A DNA stretch of 64,000 nt from Saccharum officinarum (lineage: Eukaryota > Streptophyta > Magnoliopsida > Poales > Poaceae), in assembly GCA_020631735.1 (NCBI GenBank), contig CM036168.1, positions 97,692,932 to 97,756,931 on the forward strand, given 5' to 3'. Of this stretch, positions 23,405 through 33,964 are shown piece by piece. The translations under genes were made by a program, and so were the position numbers. Positions within the stretch are counted from its first letter, which is position 1, and the number at the start of each line of letters is the position of its first letter. The notes under the pieces were generated by a model. The model made no database searches. It was given only the letters and a program-made list of their open reading frames with translations, and was not told the origin of the DNA.

Positions 23405-23565
23405 AGTTGTTTGGATTCACTGTGGTTGGATAATTGGTTGGAGGTGTAATTGGACTATTAACACCCCTCCACCAGCTAATGAACTAACTGTTAGCAGCCC
23501 CCTTAGCTAATAGTTAGCAGATCTATTATTGGGTATGTTTAGATCCTCACCTACCAATTCCAGGT
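23405..23565. mobile_element. Possible MITE with TTTGGAT...TAATAGTTAG ends
   Basis: The sequence runs from GTTGTTTGGATTCACTG to TAGTTAGCAGATC and GTTTAGATCC. A related arrangement, on the other strand, lies at 31930-32110 (CAGTTTGAATCCAC ... CTAACTATTAGTA). The ends are imperfect and no target duplication is clear. Confidence 0.35.
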
Positions 23566-23895
23566 GCTAATTATCATTACTAATGATTCCAAACATACTC
23601 TTATCATTAGTTATGGTATTTGGTGAATTTGAAATGGCCATATGTTCCACATCACAAAGGTGGTTCAGTTCAAGCTTGCAAGGATTCCTTTATTCATGTA
23701 TTTGCATTGGTTAGCAATGATGGAAATAAAAATACATTCTCAAATTTTGGAGTGGCTAGATTCACTTGTATATATTTCAATTTTTTCTTTTAAACTAAAT
23801 ACATAACCAATAGAACTTCCCCCTGCTATATCGTGAAAGATAAGGACCAACCCAAAGCTGGCATAGCTGAAGCTAGGTCGGAGCCTAATAAATTA

Positions 23896-24146
23896 CCTCC
23901 TCCATCCTAGAAAGATACAATTCTAGCATTTAAGTTAAACTGTTTTAAGTTTGATCAAAATTATATAAAATATAATAATATTTATTACAAGTAAATATGT
24001 ATCATTAGGTTTACCATAAAATATGTTTTCATAGTATGTTTATTTATAGTTATAAATGTTGTTATTATTTTCTATAAACTTAGACAAAATTAAGATAATT
24101 TGACTTAGACTAAAACTAGAACTGTATCCTTTCTTGGGCAGAGGTA
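23896..24146. mobile_element. Stowaway-like MITE, degraded
   Basis: The left end CCTCCTCCATCCTAGAAAG and the reverse complement of the right end (CTACCTCTGCCCAAGAAAGG) are decayed versions of the CTCCCTCC-type Stowaway end. A TA lies beside each end. The body is AT-rich and has the ATACAATTCTAG / CTAGAACTGTAT inverted pair typical of these elements. Confidence 0.65.
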
Positions 24147-24493
24147 GTATTGAGGTAAACGTTTGGAACCGATTTGCTTTTCCTCTCTGAATTAATTTGG
24201 CTTCTCTGCTACCCTTTTGTTTTAATCTTGAATTCTTTACTTGAGCACGAAACATGAGTCGCCTAATAAAACTAAATAAATCATCAAGTATGTTAAAAAA
24301 TGCGTTGCTTCATTAATCATCACATAGACCGCGTAACTTGATATACGATGGAAAAACAAGAGCTTTTATCATAACGGCTGCGATTTGCAGAGAATTTACA
24401 CGAAAAGAGTTGATCGATGATGCATAAATAAAATAATTTAAACAATAGAGTTGCGTCACCTAAGCATGAATGCGATGTATGAGTATTTGTCAA

Positions 24494-24645
<152 letters not shown>

Positions 24646-24770
24646 ATAATAAAGAGACAAAATTTCAGGCTTATTTTTTTCGTCCATCCATTCTTTTTGT
24701 TTGTCTTCCTCTAACTACCGAACAATAAAAAAAATTCTTTTATCCGGACTTATATATATAACATGTGCTC

Positions 24771-25018
24771 ATACGAATTAGAATAGCTCACATATAGACC
24801 AATATAAAATAGAAATCCTAATCTAAATAGATTTCTCAGATCATGAGTACTTTAAATAGAACTCTTAATAATAAATAGGAAAGAGACTGCTTTCTTTACT
24901 TACATACGAGCTAGAATAGCTCGCGTCTAGATAAATATGGAGTAGAAATTCGAATCTAAATAGATTCCTCAGATCTGAGTATATAAATATATACCTCATA
25001 ATAAATAGGCAAAATTTT
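24771..25018. repeat. Diverged tandem duplication, about 130 bp unit
   Basis: The block from ATACGAATTAGAATAGCTC (24771) recurs from ATACGAGCTAGAATAGCTC (24904). Both contain AATCTAAATAGATT, CTCAGATC and TAATAAATAGG in the same order. A third fragment with GAGTACT...GAAATTCTAATCTAAAT is visible near 25180. Confidence 0.7.
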
Positions 25019-25293
25019 TCTTCACCTGTTTTTTGTCCGCCCATCCCTTCTTCCTATTTTTTTGGCATGGCCTTTCCTAACTAACTATGTGAATGTAAAA
25101 ATTGTTTCTCCTGGGCTATCTACCGCTTGAATATATGTTATTGAGCCTTAGAATCCTAATTCAAATAAATCCATCCGATGAGTACTCGAATAGAAATTCT
25201 AATCTAAATACAAAAGGCTAAAAATTTTATTTTCTATTTTTATTTTTCCGTGGCCAAGTCGTGTACTATAAATCCTAACAACTCACGATTACA

Positions 25294-25375
25294 GGTCACG
25301 TATCTGTGTACAGACAAGTAGCCGAACTTGCCTTCTTTGTGCTAGACGTTCTGGTGATGACCAACAAAGAATAGG
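25294..25375 (+). repeat. Diverged direct repeat flanking the solo LTR, copy 1
   Basis: The stretch TATCTGTGTACAGACAAGTA to GATGACCAACAAAGAA matches 27367-27442 with roughly 80 percent identity by eye. Removing the solo LTR puts the two copies about 205 bp apart, so they are an older local duplication and not the insertion's target duplication. Confidence 0.7.
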
Positions 25376-25400
25376 AATTCTAAATGCCAAGTCAACTGTC

Positions 25401-27258
25401 TAAAAAGTCTTGATGGCTAGAGGGGGTGAATAGCCTTTTAAAATTTTCTACAAAGACAGCTAAACAAGTTTATCAATATAACAAGTAGTGAGATGCGAGT
25501 TTTGCTTAGCCTACGGGGTGTTTGCAAGCCACCTAACCAATTCACAATTCTAGTATATTTGCACTCAACCGCACAAGTCAAACCGAGAAGGTAACTACAA
25601 CTACAACTAGCAAGCTACACAAAGGAACTACTTTAGCAAAACTAACTAGCTAGCAAATATAACTAAGAAGGTAATGTGGAGTTAAGTTAGGAGAGTTTTA
25701 CCGAGGGACGAAGTATAGACCCAACCAATACGATCAACAATGAATACCAAGACAACCGAACACCGGGATCAATCAATCACAATATAAAAGTGATGACACA
25801 AAGATTTATCCCGAGATTCACGTGCTTGCCGGCACGCTAGTCCCCGTTGTGTCCCTCTTCACCACATGGTTCGGTGGCTAATCGGTCTCACATCGAGCCT
25901 CTCAAAAGGCGCCACAAGAACCTACCAAATAGTAAAAGGTTACAATGACACGAGCAATTTACTAACGTTGCCTTTGGCGCTTCGCCGAGGTAGGCACAAA
26001 CCCCTCACAATCACTGGAGGTGGTCAAGAACAATCACCAACTCTTGCCAACACCTCCAAGCTGCTCCAAGCCGTCTAGATGGCGGCAACCACCAAGAGAA
26101 ATAAGAATCCCGCAGCAAATCAACCACCAAATGCCAACTAGATGCAATCTCACAATGCAAATGCACTTGGATCACTCAATCTCACTTCGAATATGCAAAG
26201 AAGCAAGAGAGATGAGTGGGAGGGGAGTTGCTTAGCTCAAAGTGCTCACAAGTATGTCAAATATCCAAGAGAGGGAGCCTTGAGCCGGCCAACGAGTATT
26301 TATAGACGTACCCCTTCGAATATAGCCGTTACGCACTTGAAAACGCTGCAGTCGCGTTGACCAAACGCGTTGGTCACACTGACCGGATGCGCCGATCACA
26401 CAACGGCTATGCCGCGAAGCACCGATCGGACGCGCTCCACGCAAAGACCGGACCCGCGAAGCTCGACCGGACGTGCTGGTCCTGTAACAGACCGGACGCG
26501 CTGGTCAAGCCTGAGCAGCGCACAACGAACACAGCGACCGGACGTGCTACAGAACTGACCGGACGCCACAGTGCCAGCGTCCGGTTGGAGTCCAGTAAGC
26601 TCCCTGAACGACCGGACGCGTCCGGTCGACAGTGACCGGACGCGCCACTGCGTCCGATCAAAAACAGAAACACGTGCAGACGCTGAACACTGACCGGACG
26701 CGTTCGGTCAAACGTCCGGTCACCTCTGTGACCTCCGTTCGCCTCCGTTTCTCTTCCGACTTCTGGCGTAGTGGAAAAAAGTCATTTCAACTCCTCGAAA
26801 ACGTCTGAACCCTCTCTACCGCTCAAACTCCACCGCCTTTGCAAATGTGCTAACACCACCAAGTGATCTCGTCATGTGTGAGTGTGTTAGCATTTTCACA
26901 ATCATTTTTTGAGGCGATATTAGTTCTATCCAAATGCATATGATTATGAAATGCACACTTAGAGGCACTTAAGAGTTCAATAGCCGCGTCATTCCCCTCT
27001 TTATAGTATGGCTATCTATCCTATAATGTAACCACACCCACTAGGTGTCTTGGTTACTAAAACACAACTCTTAAGCATATACCTTTGCCTTGATCACGTA
27101 GGGTTGTGTCCAAATCCAAGTGTGGCCATCATGATCACTATGTCCATCTTGCCACCAACCTTGGAATGTAGTAATCCTCATATGCTATATACAACTTAGA
27201 CATAGAATTAGTACTTAAACATTATCACTAATTATCAACACCAAACGTAGGACTTTCA
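25401..27258 (-). mobile_element. Solo LTR, 1858 bp, TSD CTGTC, probably Ty1/copia SIRE type
   Basis: The flanks are a perfect 5 bp duplication CTGTC (25396-25400 and 27259-27263). On the minus strand the unit starts TGAAAGTCC and ends GACTTTTTA, a short inverted pair with a decayed final CA. The end region CTATTCACCCCCTCTAGCCA is a common 3' end of grass SIRE/Maximus-type copia LTRs; that assignment is from memory of the family. A TATA box (CTATAAATA, 26297-26305) and an upstream array of GCGTCCGGTC motifs make a recognisable LTR promoter. No internal coding region remains, so it is a solo LTR. Confidence 0.78.
26376..26725 (-). promoter_or_regulatory. CpG-rich GACCGGACGC motif array upstream of LTR TATA box
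   Basis: About ten copies of GACCGGACGC or near variants lie in 350 bp, some as palindromes (GACCGGACGCGTCCGGTC near 26609). On the LTR sense strand they sit just upstream of the TATA box at 26297-26305. The spacing is irregular, so this is a dispersed motif cluster, not a simple satellite. A role as an LTR enhancer is inference. Confidence 0.6.
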
Positions 27259-27263
27259 CTGTC

Positions 27264-28128
27264 TCAGTCTCCAATCCTATGTCATAATGCGATAGTCTTT
27301 CAGACTTTGCCGTGTTGTTGCGTGTAGAGCGTGTTTGACACGCAATAAATTTTGGAGTCCGGATCATACATATCTGTGTACAATTAAGTAGCTGAACTTG
27401 GCTTCCTTGTCCTAGACGTGCTGATGATGGCCAAAAAGAAAAATAAAAGGTCAAGGTTGGTTGGCCTATAAAAATTAACTTCCTTATGCTAATACGTGTT
27501 GACCAAATTCTGAGTAGAACCTAGAACAAAAACAAAAGGCCAGCGACCTTGTATGGGTTCGGGATGTCTCGCTACGGAACAATTAAATAGGAGGGTGCAA
27601 GGGGTGATTTTGTTTCAGAGAAAAAAAGAGTAAATTTCTTATGAATTATTATAACTAGCAAATATGTTCGTACGTAGCAACGAGATAAAAAATTTTTGTT
27701 TCAGAGAAAAAAAAGTAAATTTCATATGAATTATTATAACTAGCAAATATGTTTGTGCGTTACAATGGGATAAAAAAATATCTTACTTTTATTTCGGATG
27801 AAACCATTACAAGTGAGAGGTCCTCTATATTAAGCGCAATGCGTGGGGGCACATATATGCTATCCTCCGCAGTCCGAGTTTTTTTAACAATGTTTGTTTG
27901 CCTTTAAAAGAAATGTGTTTTTGACTCTCTTATTCAAGAGCAAATGCAATAATCTAAAGTACAATTTCGTGATGAACACAAAAGAAATTAAATGCCTAAA
28001 ATTTGTTAAGGCCTGAGAGATATCCGGAGCCGGCCGATTCCTTCCGCAACAATTATCCCTTGTGATAACGCTTCTAGAAACCTCACGTTTTTTTCTAATA
28101 AAAAAATGGACTCGACTTGGTAATTAGC
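27264..28128. other. Intergenic with second direct-repeat copy
   Basis: It holds copy 2 of the direct repeat (about 27367-27442) and the 86 bp tandem duplication at 27612-27783. I see no gene. Confidence 0.5.
27612..27783. repeat. Tandem duplication, 86 bp unit, two copies
   Basis: The unit GTTTCAGAGAAAAAAAG...ATGAATTATTATAACTAGCA occurs at 27612-27697 and 27698-27783 with a handful of differences. Confidence 0.9.
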
Positions 28129-28131
28129 TGA

Positions 28132-28369
28132 GGGTGTGTTTAGTTGGTGAAAAGTTGGTGAAAAGTTACTGTAGCACATTTCGTTTTTATTTGGTAAAAT
28201 TTCTCCAACCACAGACTAATTAGGCTTAAAAGATTCGTCTCGACATTTACAGACAAACTATGCAATTAGTTATTTTTTTACCTACATTTAATGCTCATAC
28301 GTCTAAAGATTCGATGTGATAGGTGGAAGAGGAAATATTTGGGGGTATGCATGGGAAGTGAACGGGGCC
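28132..28369. mobile_element. Tourist-like MITE, TSD TGA
   Basis: It begins GGGTGTGTTTAGTTGG and ends GGGAAGTGAACGGGGCC, flanked by TGA (28129-28131, 28370-28372). The family signatures AGGCTTAAAAGATTCGTCTC and TTTACAGACAAACT are present. Confidence 0.75.
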
Positions 28370-28372
28370 TGA

Positions 28373-29397
28373 GATATTTTCTGGCCGGACGTACGTGGTG
28401 ATTGCTCCATCTAGGACCGAACTCAATTGGCTCTCCTCCGATCTCATGCAGTCCGGCCATGGACCCAGCAAGATGGAGTTCCATTGCATAACGTGAAGAA
28501 AATCCAAAATATGTACGTATATATTTGGTTAACAGCTCGTGGCCGATAGACATACGCTGTTTGGTGGTCAACTTATCTGCCGGCCGTTACCAAAGGCCAG
28601 ACCTCTAAAATGTTCCGGACCGCTCGCTGAGTTGTGCCGCGCTGCCCAACCTATCTTGTAGGCTCAATATAATCCGTGTTCACAAAATAATAGCCACATA
28701 CGTATACCATGAGCATCTCATGTTGTATGCATGCATACATATATAGGCGCTGCACATAACTCTTTGGTCTCTTAGATGGGTGGGCAAAAAAACTTTGATT
28801 TATAGGAAACAAATAACCACACAACCTTAAAACATTTGTTCTCCTAATTGTGAAGGAATTGTTCAGCAACTGGGCAATATGTACAGTTTTCATAATTTAA
28901 GTGGATAGACTCACTTATCTTTTCCTTGCATCTCCACCAATGAAACATGCAATCCGAGAGCGGCGTGTCTTAAAATTTATTCAATTCACTTAAGGTTAGA
29001 TTAAGGCCAATTAATAAATTGGGCAAACATATATATTGATATTCGAGAATCATATAATAAACCTTGTGTCCCGTTACAAGCATGGATATTTTTGTTAGTC
29101 ATCACCAAAAGATGATGGGCCCTGTCACAGTGTCACCCTAACATAAACATAGCATGTGCAAATTTCACGGAAACGGAGTGCGCGCTCGCAAGGTGAATAC
29201 GGGAGAGCGGGAGATAGGAGAGTGGTCCGCCGGCCCGCAGCCGTTGGACGCGGTGGCCGGTGCTGATTCGCAGAAAGCATGGCCCAGCGTGTGCGTGTGT
29301 TCTCTCTCTTGTTCTATACGGAGAGTGGATCAGTGTACCCCTGCTGTTTCTTAATGGCAAACATGTGAGCTTAGCTTCGTCCTCCCCTCCGTCCATT
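28373..29397. other. Intergenic, nothing recognised
   Basis: Short open frames on both strands have no recognisable domain. GC content changes several times, but I see no clear repeat boundary or RNA gene. Confidence 0.5.
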
Positions 29398-29400
29398 TAG

Positions 29401-29630
29401 GTCATGCTGAGTTCCCAGAAATTTCCAAGATTCTTCGTCACATCGAATGTTTGAACATATGCATGGAGCATTAAATATAAATGAACAAAAATTAATTACA
29501 CAGTTTGGTAGAAAACTACGAGACAAATCTTTTGAGTCTAATTAGTTCATGATTGGACACTATTTAACAAATACAAACGAAAATACTACAGCAGCCAAAG
29601 CCAAAAAATTTCACGAACTAAACACACCCT
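29401..29630. mobile_element. Tourist-like MITE, diverged
   Basis: It ends CGAACTAAACACACCC and has the body signatures CGTCACATCGAATG and AATTACACAGTTTGG. The left end GTCATGCTGAGTTCCC is decayed and the target duplication is unclear. Confidence 0.65.
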
Positions 29631-30169
29631 TGATATATTTCAGTCCAAACCCCACCACACTGTCCCGGTGCTCGTGAGTCACCTTATCTGTGTGATTGGC
29701 ATGAAAGCCTGGAAGTGTGTGTGTGGATCAAAACCTAATCACAAAACTAAGGTTGTTAGTGATCAGTGACGAGTGTTGTAAGTCTTGTCAGCTCCATTCC
29801 TGAAGACGTGTCTTGATAGCTTGCGTATCATTAGTAGTTCTTGTATACAATGATGAAAAGGCTTCAAATTTGTAATGTTACCCTGTAGCCTCTTCTTTTT
29901 AGGGTCACATTGTAGCTGCAGCACCTTTCTACGAGCAGTATGACATGCTTTGGTCACGCAGGGTAGAGGGTACGTACTCGATTCAATGGGTAGGACAGTA
30001 ACTCATGACATGTTAGCTTTCCCAGTAAGCATACGAGTCTGGTTGGCTTGGCGCTGTGAAATTATTGCGTGTCTCCGCCACCGCGTACTGTACGTGCAGG
30101 AGGGCAATCAACGACGCAACAGGGGCATGCGTGCTGGTGCACAGGCAGTTTTCCGGACCGAATTCGTTA
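29631..30169. other. Intergenic, nothing recognised
   Basis: I find no gene, RNA or repeat I can support. Short frames on both strands look like chance. Confidence 0.45.
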
Positions 30170-30508
30170 GGGGGTGTGTAGTGGCTGGAGCGAAAAATTT
30201 CCGGTGTCACGTCAGATGTTTTATGAGATGTTGGAAGAGGTGTTCGGATACTAATAAAAAACTAATTACATAACTCGTCTGAAAATCGTGAGACGAATTT
30301 ATTAAGTCTAGTTAATTTGTCATTAGCACATGTTTACTGTAGCATAACATTGTCAAATCATGGATTAATTAGACTTAAAAAACTCATCTCGTAAATTTAT
30401 CGCAATCTATATAATTAATTATTTTTTTTACATTTAGTATTTCATGCAGGTGTCTAAACATTTGATGTGATGGGGTAAAAAATTTTTAGGGAGAAACTAA
30501 ACACCCCC
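30170..30508. mobile_element. Tourist-like MITE, longer variant
   Basis: The ends are GGGGGTGTGTAGTGG and AACTAAACACCCCC. The middle contains two inverted versions of the TAATTAGACTTA block (near 30300 and 30365), so it may be an internally duplicated or foldback derivative. Confidence 0.6.
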
Positions 30509-30669
30509 TACTTGCCCGTTTTGTCTGGATCTACAGCTCCCCTGAACCGCCTCTGCAAACGGCTGTCAGCTGGCGACTACCGAACTGCCACTGTACGTTG
30601 GAGGGCAATGCTTAGCAACGGGTGACGAACGGAGAGGACCGAGGAGGGTGACGGCAACCAACAGCTAGC

Positions 30670-30783
30670 GGCCTGTTCGTTTCGCTGGTTTATTGTGCTG
30701 AAAGCACTGTTCGCTGGTTTGTTGTGAAAGAAAAATACTGCTGGATGGCTGCTGATTCTGCTGATAAGTCCAAACGAACAGGG
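30670..30783. mobile_element. Short MITE with CCTGTTCG ends
   Basis: The ends are GGCCTGTTCGTTTCG and CCAAACGAACAGGGT, near-perfect inverted repeats. Inside are GCTGGTTTATTGTG and GCTGATTCTGCTGATAAG blocks typical of a common grass family with GGCCTGTTCG termini. A similar half element with CACAATAAATCAG is visible near 30945-30970 and another ending GCGAACAGGGC near 31770-31845. Confidence 0.65.
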
Positions 30784-31225
30784 TGTGGGACGCCACCCGC
30801 TGTCCAGGGAGGGCGACATGTTTTTCCTGGTTTCAACTTCCAAGAGGCAACAGTACAGTCTATCTATCTTGGCGCGCGCAAAAAAACAGGGACACTCTTT
30901 TGCAGTACTTTTTCAGCTTGTTTTTTCTAGTTAGAATAATAGTTTTCTCTCACAATAAATCAGTGAATAATACTTTTATTTCTGGCTTTTCAACGAAGCA
31001 AACTTTAATTAGAAGGTTGGAAGGCGCGCTTAGTGCTCGATCCAGGAGCTACTAGTACTAGAAGTTGCATTGACCAGTGACCACCGACTGTTCAGCAATG
31101 GCACCGCAGACAGCACGCACTCTCTGATACTACTAGCCGGGCTATTGCTGGTCCTGCCGGTCCGCCATGAGCATCGAGCAACATGTCAAACAAGAACATG
31201 CCGCATGCTCCTCCCACGTGAGTAC

Positions 31226-31480
31226 GGGTGTGTTTAGATGTGTAAAAAGGTGTAAAAAGGTGTAAAAAAAGTACTGTAGCACGTTTTGGCTTTATTTGGC
31301 AAATAGTGTCCAAACGATGACTAATTAGGTTCAAAACGTTCGTCTCGCAAAGTAGAACCAAGTTGTACAATTAGTTTTTTATTTCATCTACATTTAGTAC
31401 TCCATGCATGTATCGCAAGTTTGATGTGACGGGGAATCTTTTGTTTGCACAGTGAATTTTTTGAGGAACTGAACACAGCC
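31226..31480. mobile_element. Tourist-like MITE, TSD TAC
   Basis: It begins GGGTGTGTTTAGATGTG and ends GGAACTGAACACAGCC, flanked by TAC (31223-31225, 31481-31483). The GTGTAAAAAGGTGTAAAAA start is shared with 19624-19890 and 20704-20950. Confidence 0.75.
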
Positions 31481-31483
31481 TAC

Positions 31484-32747
31484 GTGACGGTGGGTGCCCC
31501 CAAAGTGGAAAGGCTGCACGCTGCAAAGGCTGCCTGGAGTCCTGGACCTCACCTCACCTTAGCATACACGCGGCACACCTTCGCCGTGAAATTATTTGGT
31601 GGCGACTCCGTCACCAAAACCTGGCGCGACCATGTGCATGTACTGACGTCCTGTACTGCTGCCGCCACCACCGACTCGGATGACCTAATTTCGCCGGCAG
31701 CATTTGTTGGTCGGTTCGATCAGTCAATGAGCACTCAGCAGTAAGAAAATTGACGTCAGCTACTGATGCTGCTGCTGATTTATTGTGAGAGAAAAACATT
31801 ATTCGTCCGTTGAAAATTAATATTGAAATAGTTCAAGCGAACAGGGCACCACAGATACTAACCATTGGGCTATAGGCCCTTTTACCTTTTTACATGAGTT
31901 TTTGTTGTGCCGTGACACGTTTATTTTAGGACCAGTTTGAATCCACTATATTAGTACCTATTAGCATCTATGGAACCCTAAACCTGCTAACGAAACTAGT
32001 AAGCAGAGCTCTAGCTTAGGGGTAGTTATAATAAGTCTGTTAGATACACTAGCACTAATTTTAACCACTAACTATTAGTATTAGTAGATCTAGACAACAT
32101 TAATTAAAGAGGAAGAAGGTGGATTATACGGAGGGGGGAGGACGTTGAATCCTGAGTTCCTGACGCGTTAGTTGGCGTCTCATTTGTCAGATCCAAACTT
32201 GCAAAGTACCAAACCATACATGAAGCATGATGGTCAGCGTTGCTAGTACCTAGGTCCGAGCCTCTGTCCTTGCAGGATTACATACCTTTTCTGATTCAGT
32301 ATAACTTGACTTTTCAATTTCTATGTTAAAGTAACATTTCTGTTTTCTTTTTGGAGGAAGAATGGGACAGCTCGTAACAACGGGGCAGGACAGCTTAGTT
32401 CAATTTGCATAAGTTCGGGTTCGGACCACAGGTCATAGGCCCATTTGCGGACATGGATGGATCGGCCCAAGCTAAACTGGGCCTGAAAATCATATACGCC
32501 ACAACATCGATACCTACACCGACCGTCTGAAGTCTGAATCTGATGCGACAGAACAGTAAAAAACTAGTAGAACTCCCCTCAAAAAAGTAAAACTTTGGGT
32601 TTATCTTTGAACCGGTGATATTTAAATAATTTATCTACACATCACCGAATGCATCTAAATCAAAATGAAAACAGGCGGTTATATAACTCTTCACACCTTT
32701 TATTTTGTAAATAAATTATTAGCAAAGCAAAAATAAAAGGAAAGCTC
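31484..32747. other. Intergenic with MITE fragments
   Basis: It contains a half MITE ending GCGAACAGGGC (about 31770-31845) and a possible MITE at 31930-32110 related to 23405-23565. I see no protein-coding gene. Confidence 0.45.
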
Positions 32748-32819
32748 TGCGTTTGCCGGGAGTCGAACCCGGGTCTATTGCTTGGAAGGCAATTATCCTA
32801 ACCGTTGGACTACAAACGC
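32748..32819 (-). tRNA. trnG-UCC: tRNA-Gly (anticodon UCC)
   Basis: The 72 nt minus-strand sequence folds as a cloverleaf. The acceptor stem is GCGTTTG paired with CAAACGC with an A discriminator, the D arm contains GTCCAACGGTTAGGA, the anticodon loop reads CTTCCAA with TCC at positions 34-36, and the T arm has GGGTTCGACTCCC with the B box. There is no intron and no encoded CCA, as expected for a nuclear gene. A run of T follows on the minus strand (about 32729-32737) and can stop RNA polymerase III. It matches the usual plant nuclear tRNA-Gly(UCC) almost base for base. Confidence 0.97.
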
Positions 32820-33964
32820 TGTGCTGAGCGTCAGCAATCAGTGAAGATATTTCACGAAACCCTAGTAATTTGGTATATACTAGTTGTGGACACCGATTGG
32901 TTCTCAAGGCATCTCGCATGCGACGATTAGTGCTATCCAGGAGAGATAATGGAGGGGTTGGTTCTATTCTAACTGTCTAAACTCCGAGCATACAGATAAG
33001 GTCACGACACGCTCAGATTTCTTCTATCCTGTAACTCTCTGTCACATATATGCTGCGGAATATGCCAATTTGGGTCACAGTCGTCTGTGCCCAAGAATAC
33101 ATTTGAGTTGGCCAAGCATTTCATGGAGGGCGAGTTCTACCGCTTCCACATGACGTACGATGTGCATAAAAACGAGGTGTCAGATGTTGTAGCGTAGCGG
33201 CAGGAGACGCAAGAGAGAGTTTTTTTTTCTACCCCCGACCGGGGCCTGCGGGCAGGCGCGTATAGCCAAGCCGCGCGTATATGCGGGACGCTGGAGCACG
33301 CAGAGGCCGCGGACGCGGCCAAGCCCCGCTTTTGTGCCGATTCGTGCGCGACAAACGGCAATTTGAGGGGAGGGCGTCGGCACATGGCTGCCTTGCCGCG
33401 GCGGCGACGCAGGCCGAGCGAGATCGCGTGAGCCGCGAGGAAGTGGCCCGTGGGGGCCTGGAGGCCTTTCACGAGGGCACTGTAGTGCGCGCGCTGGCCG
33501 CTGGCTGCTTGTGTGCGTGTGACGCGCCACCCGTTCCGAATGGGACGTGTACTGTACGCGCTCGTACCGGGCGGCCGGGCCGGGCCTGCTCGACCTCGAT
33601 CGTAGGCGTAGCCCTGCTCCATCATTCCCCAATGGTCCCCTTGTTTATCATGCAATCGAGGGCCACAACGGATCCAGCCATCCAGGGAATCCGCACGGAC
33701 TTTTGTGCAAAGCCAGAGCTGTGGTCATCGAAGTTACCTACCGGGGCGGCGGTGCATGAGCGTATGATGTGGTCTGCTGAATGCTCACGCCATCACAGTG
33801 GCACAGAAGATCAACATTCCTTCCTTGCCCATCCAGCAGCCAGCGTGACAAGAAAAGCGTCGCCCTAGGGTAGCTAGCCACCATTCCATGCTGCATTCCT
33901 TCCACTGCACTGCCCCGGGCACTCCTTCCATACTATACTCTCGTGCAGCGAGCTCCCCTTCGAA
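32820..33964. other. Intergenic and promoter region of the MSP-ankyrin gene
   Basis: The part 33180-33640 is GC-rich with overlapping open frames on both strands that have no domains. The last few hundred bases precede the MSP-ankyrin start codon and should hold its promoter and 5' leader. I could not place a convincing TATA box. Confidence 0.45.

Noticed and set aside
33137..33655. 172- and 150-codon minus-strand frames upstream of the MSP-ankyrin gene
   Set aside because: Overlapping GC-rich frames on both strands, no domain, no splice partners; more likely promoter sequence.
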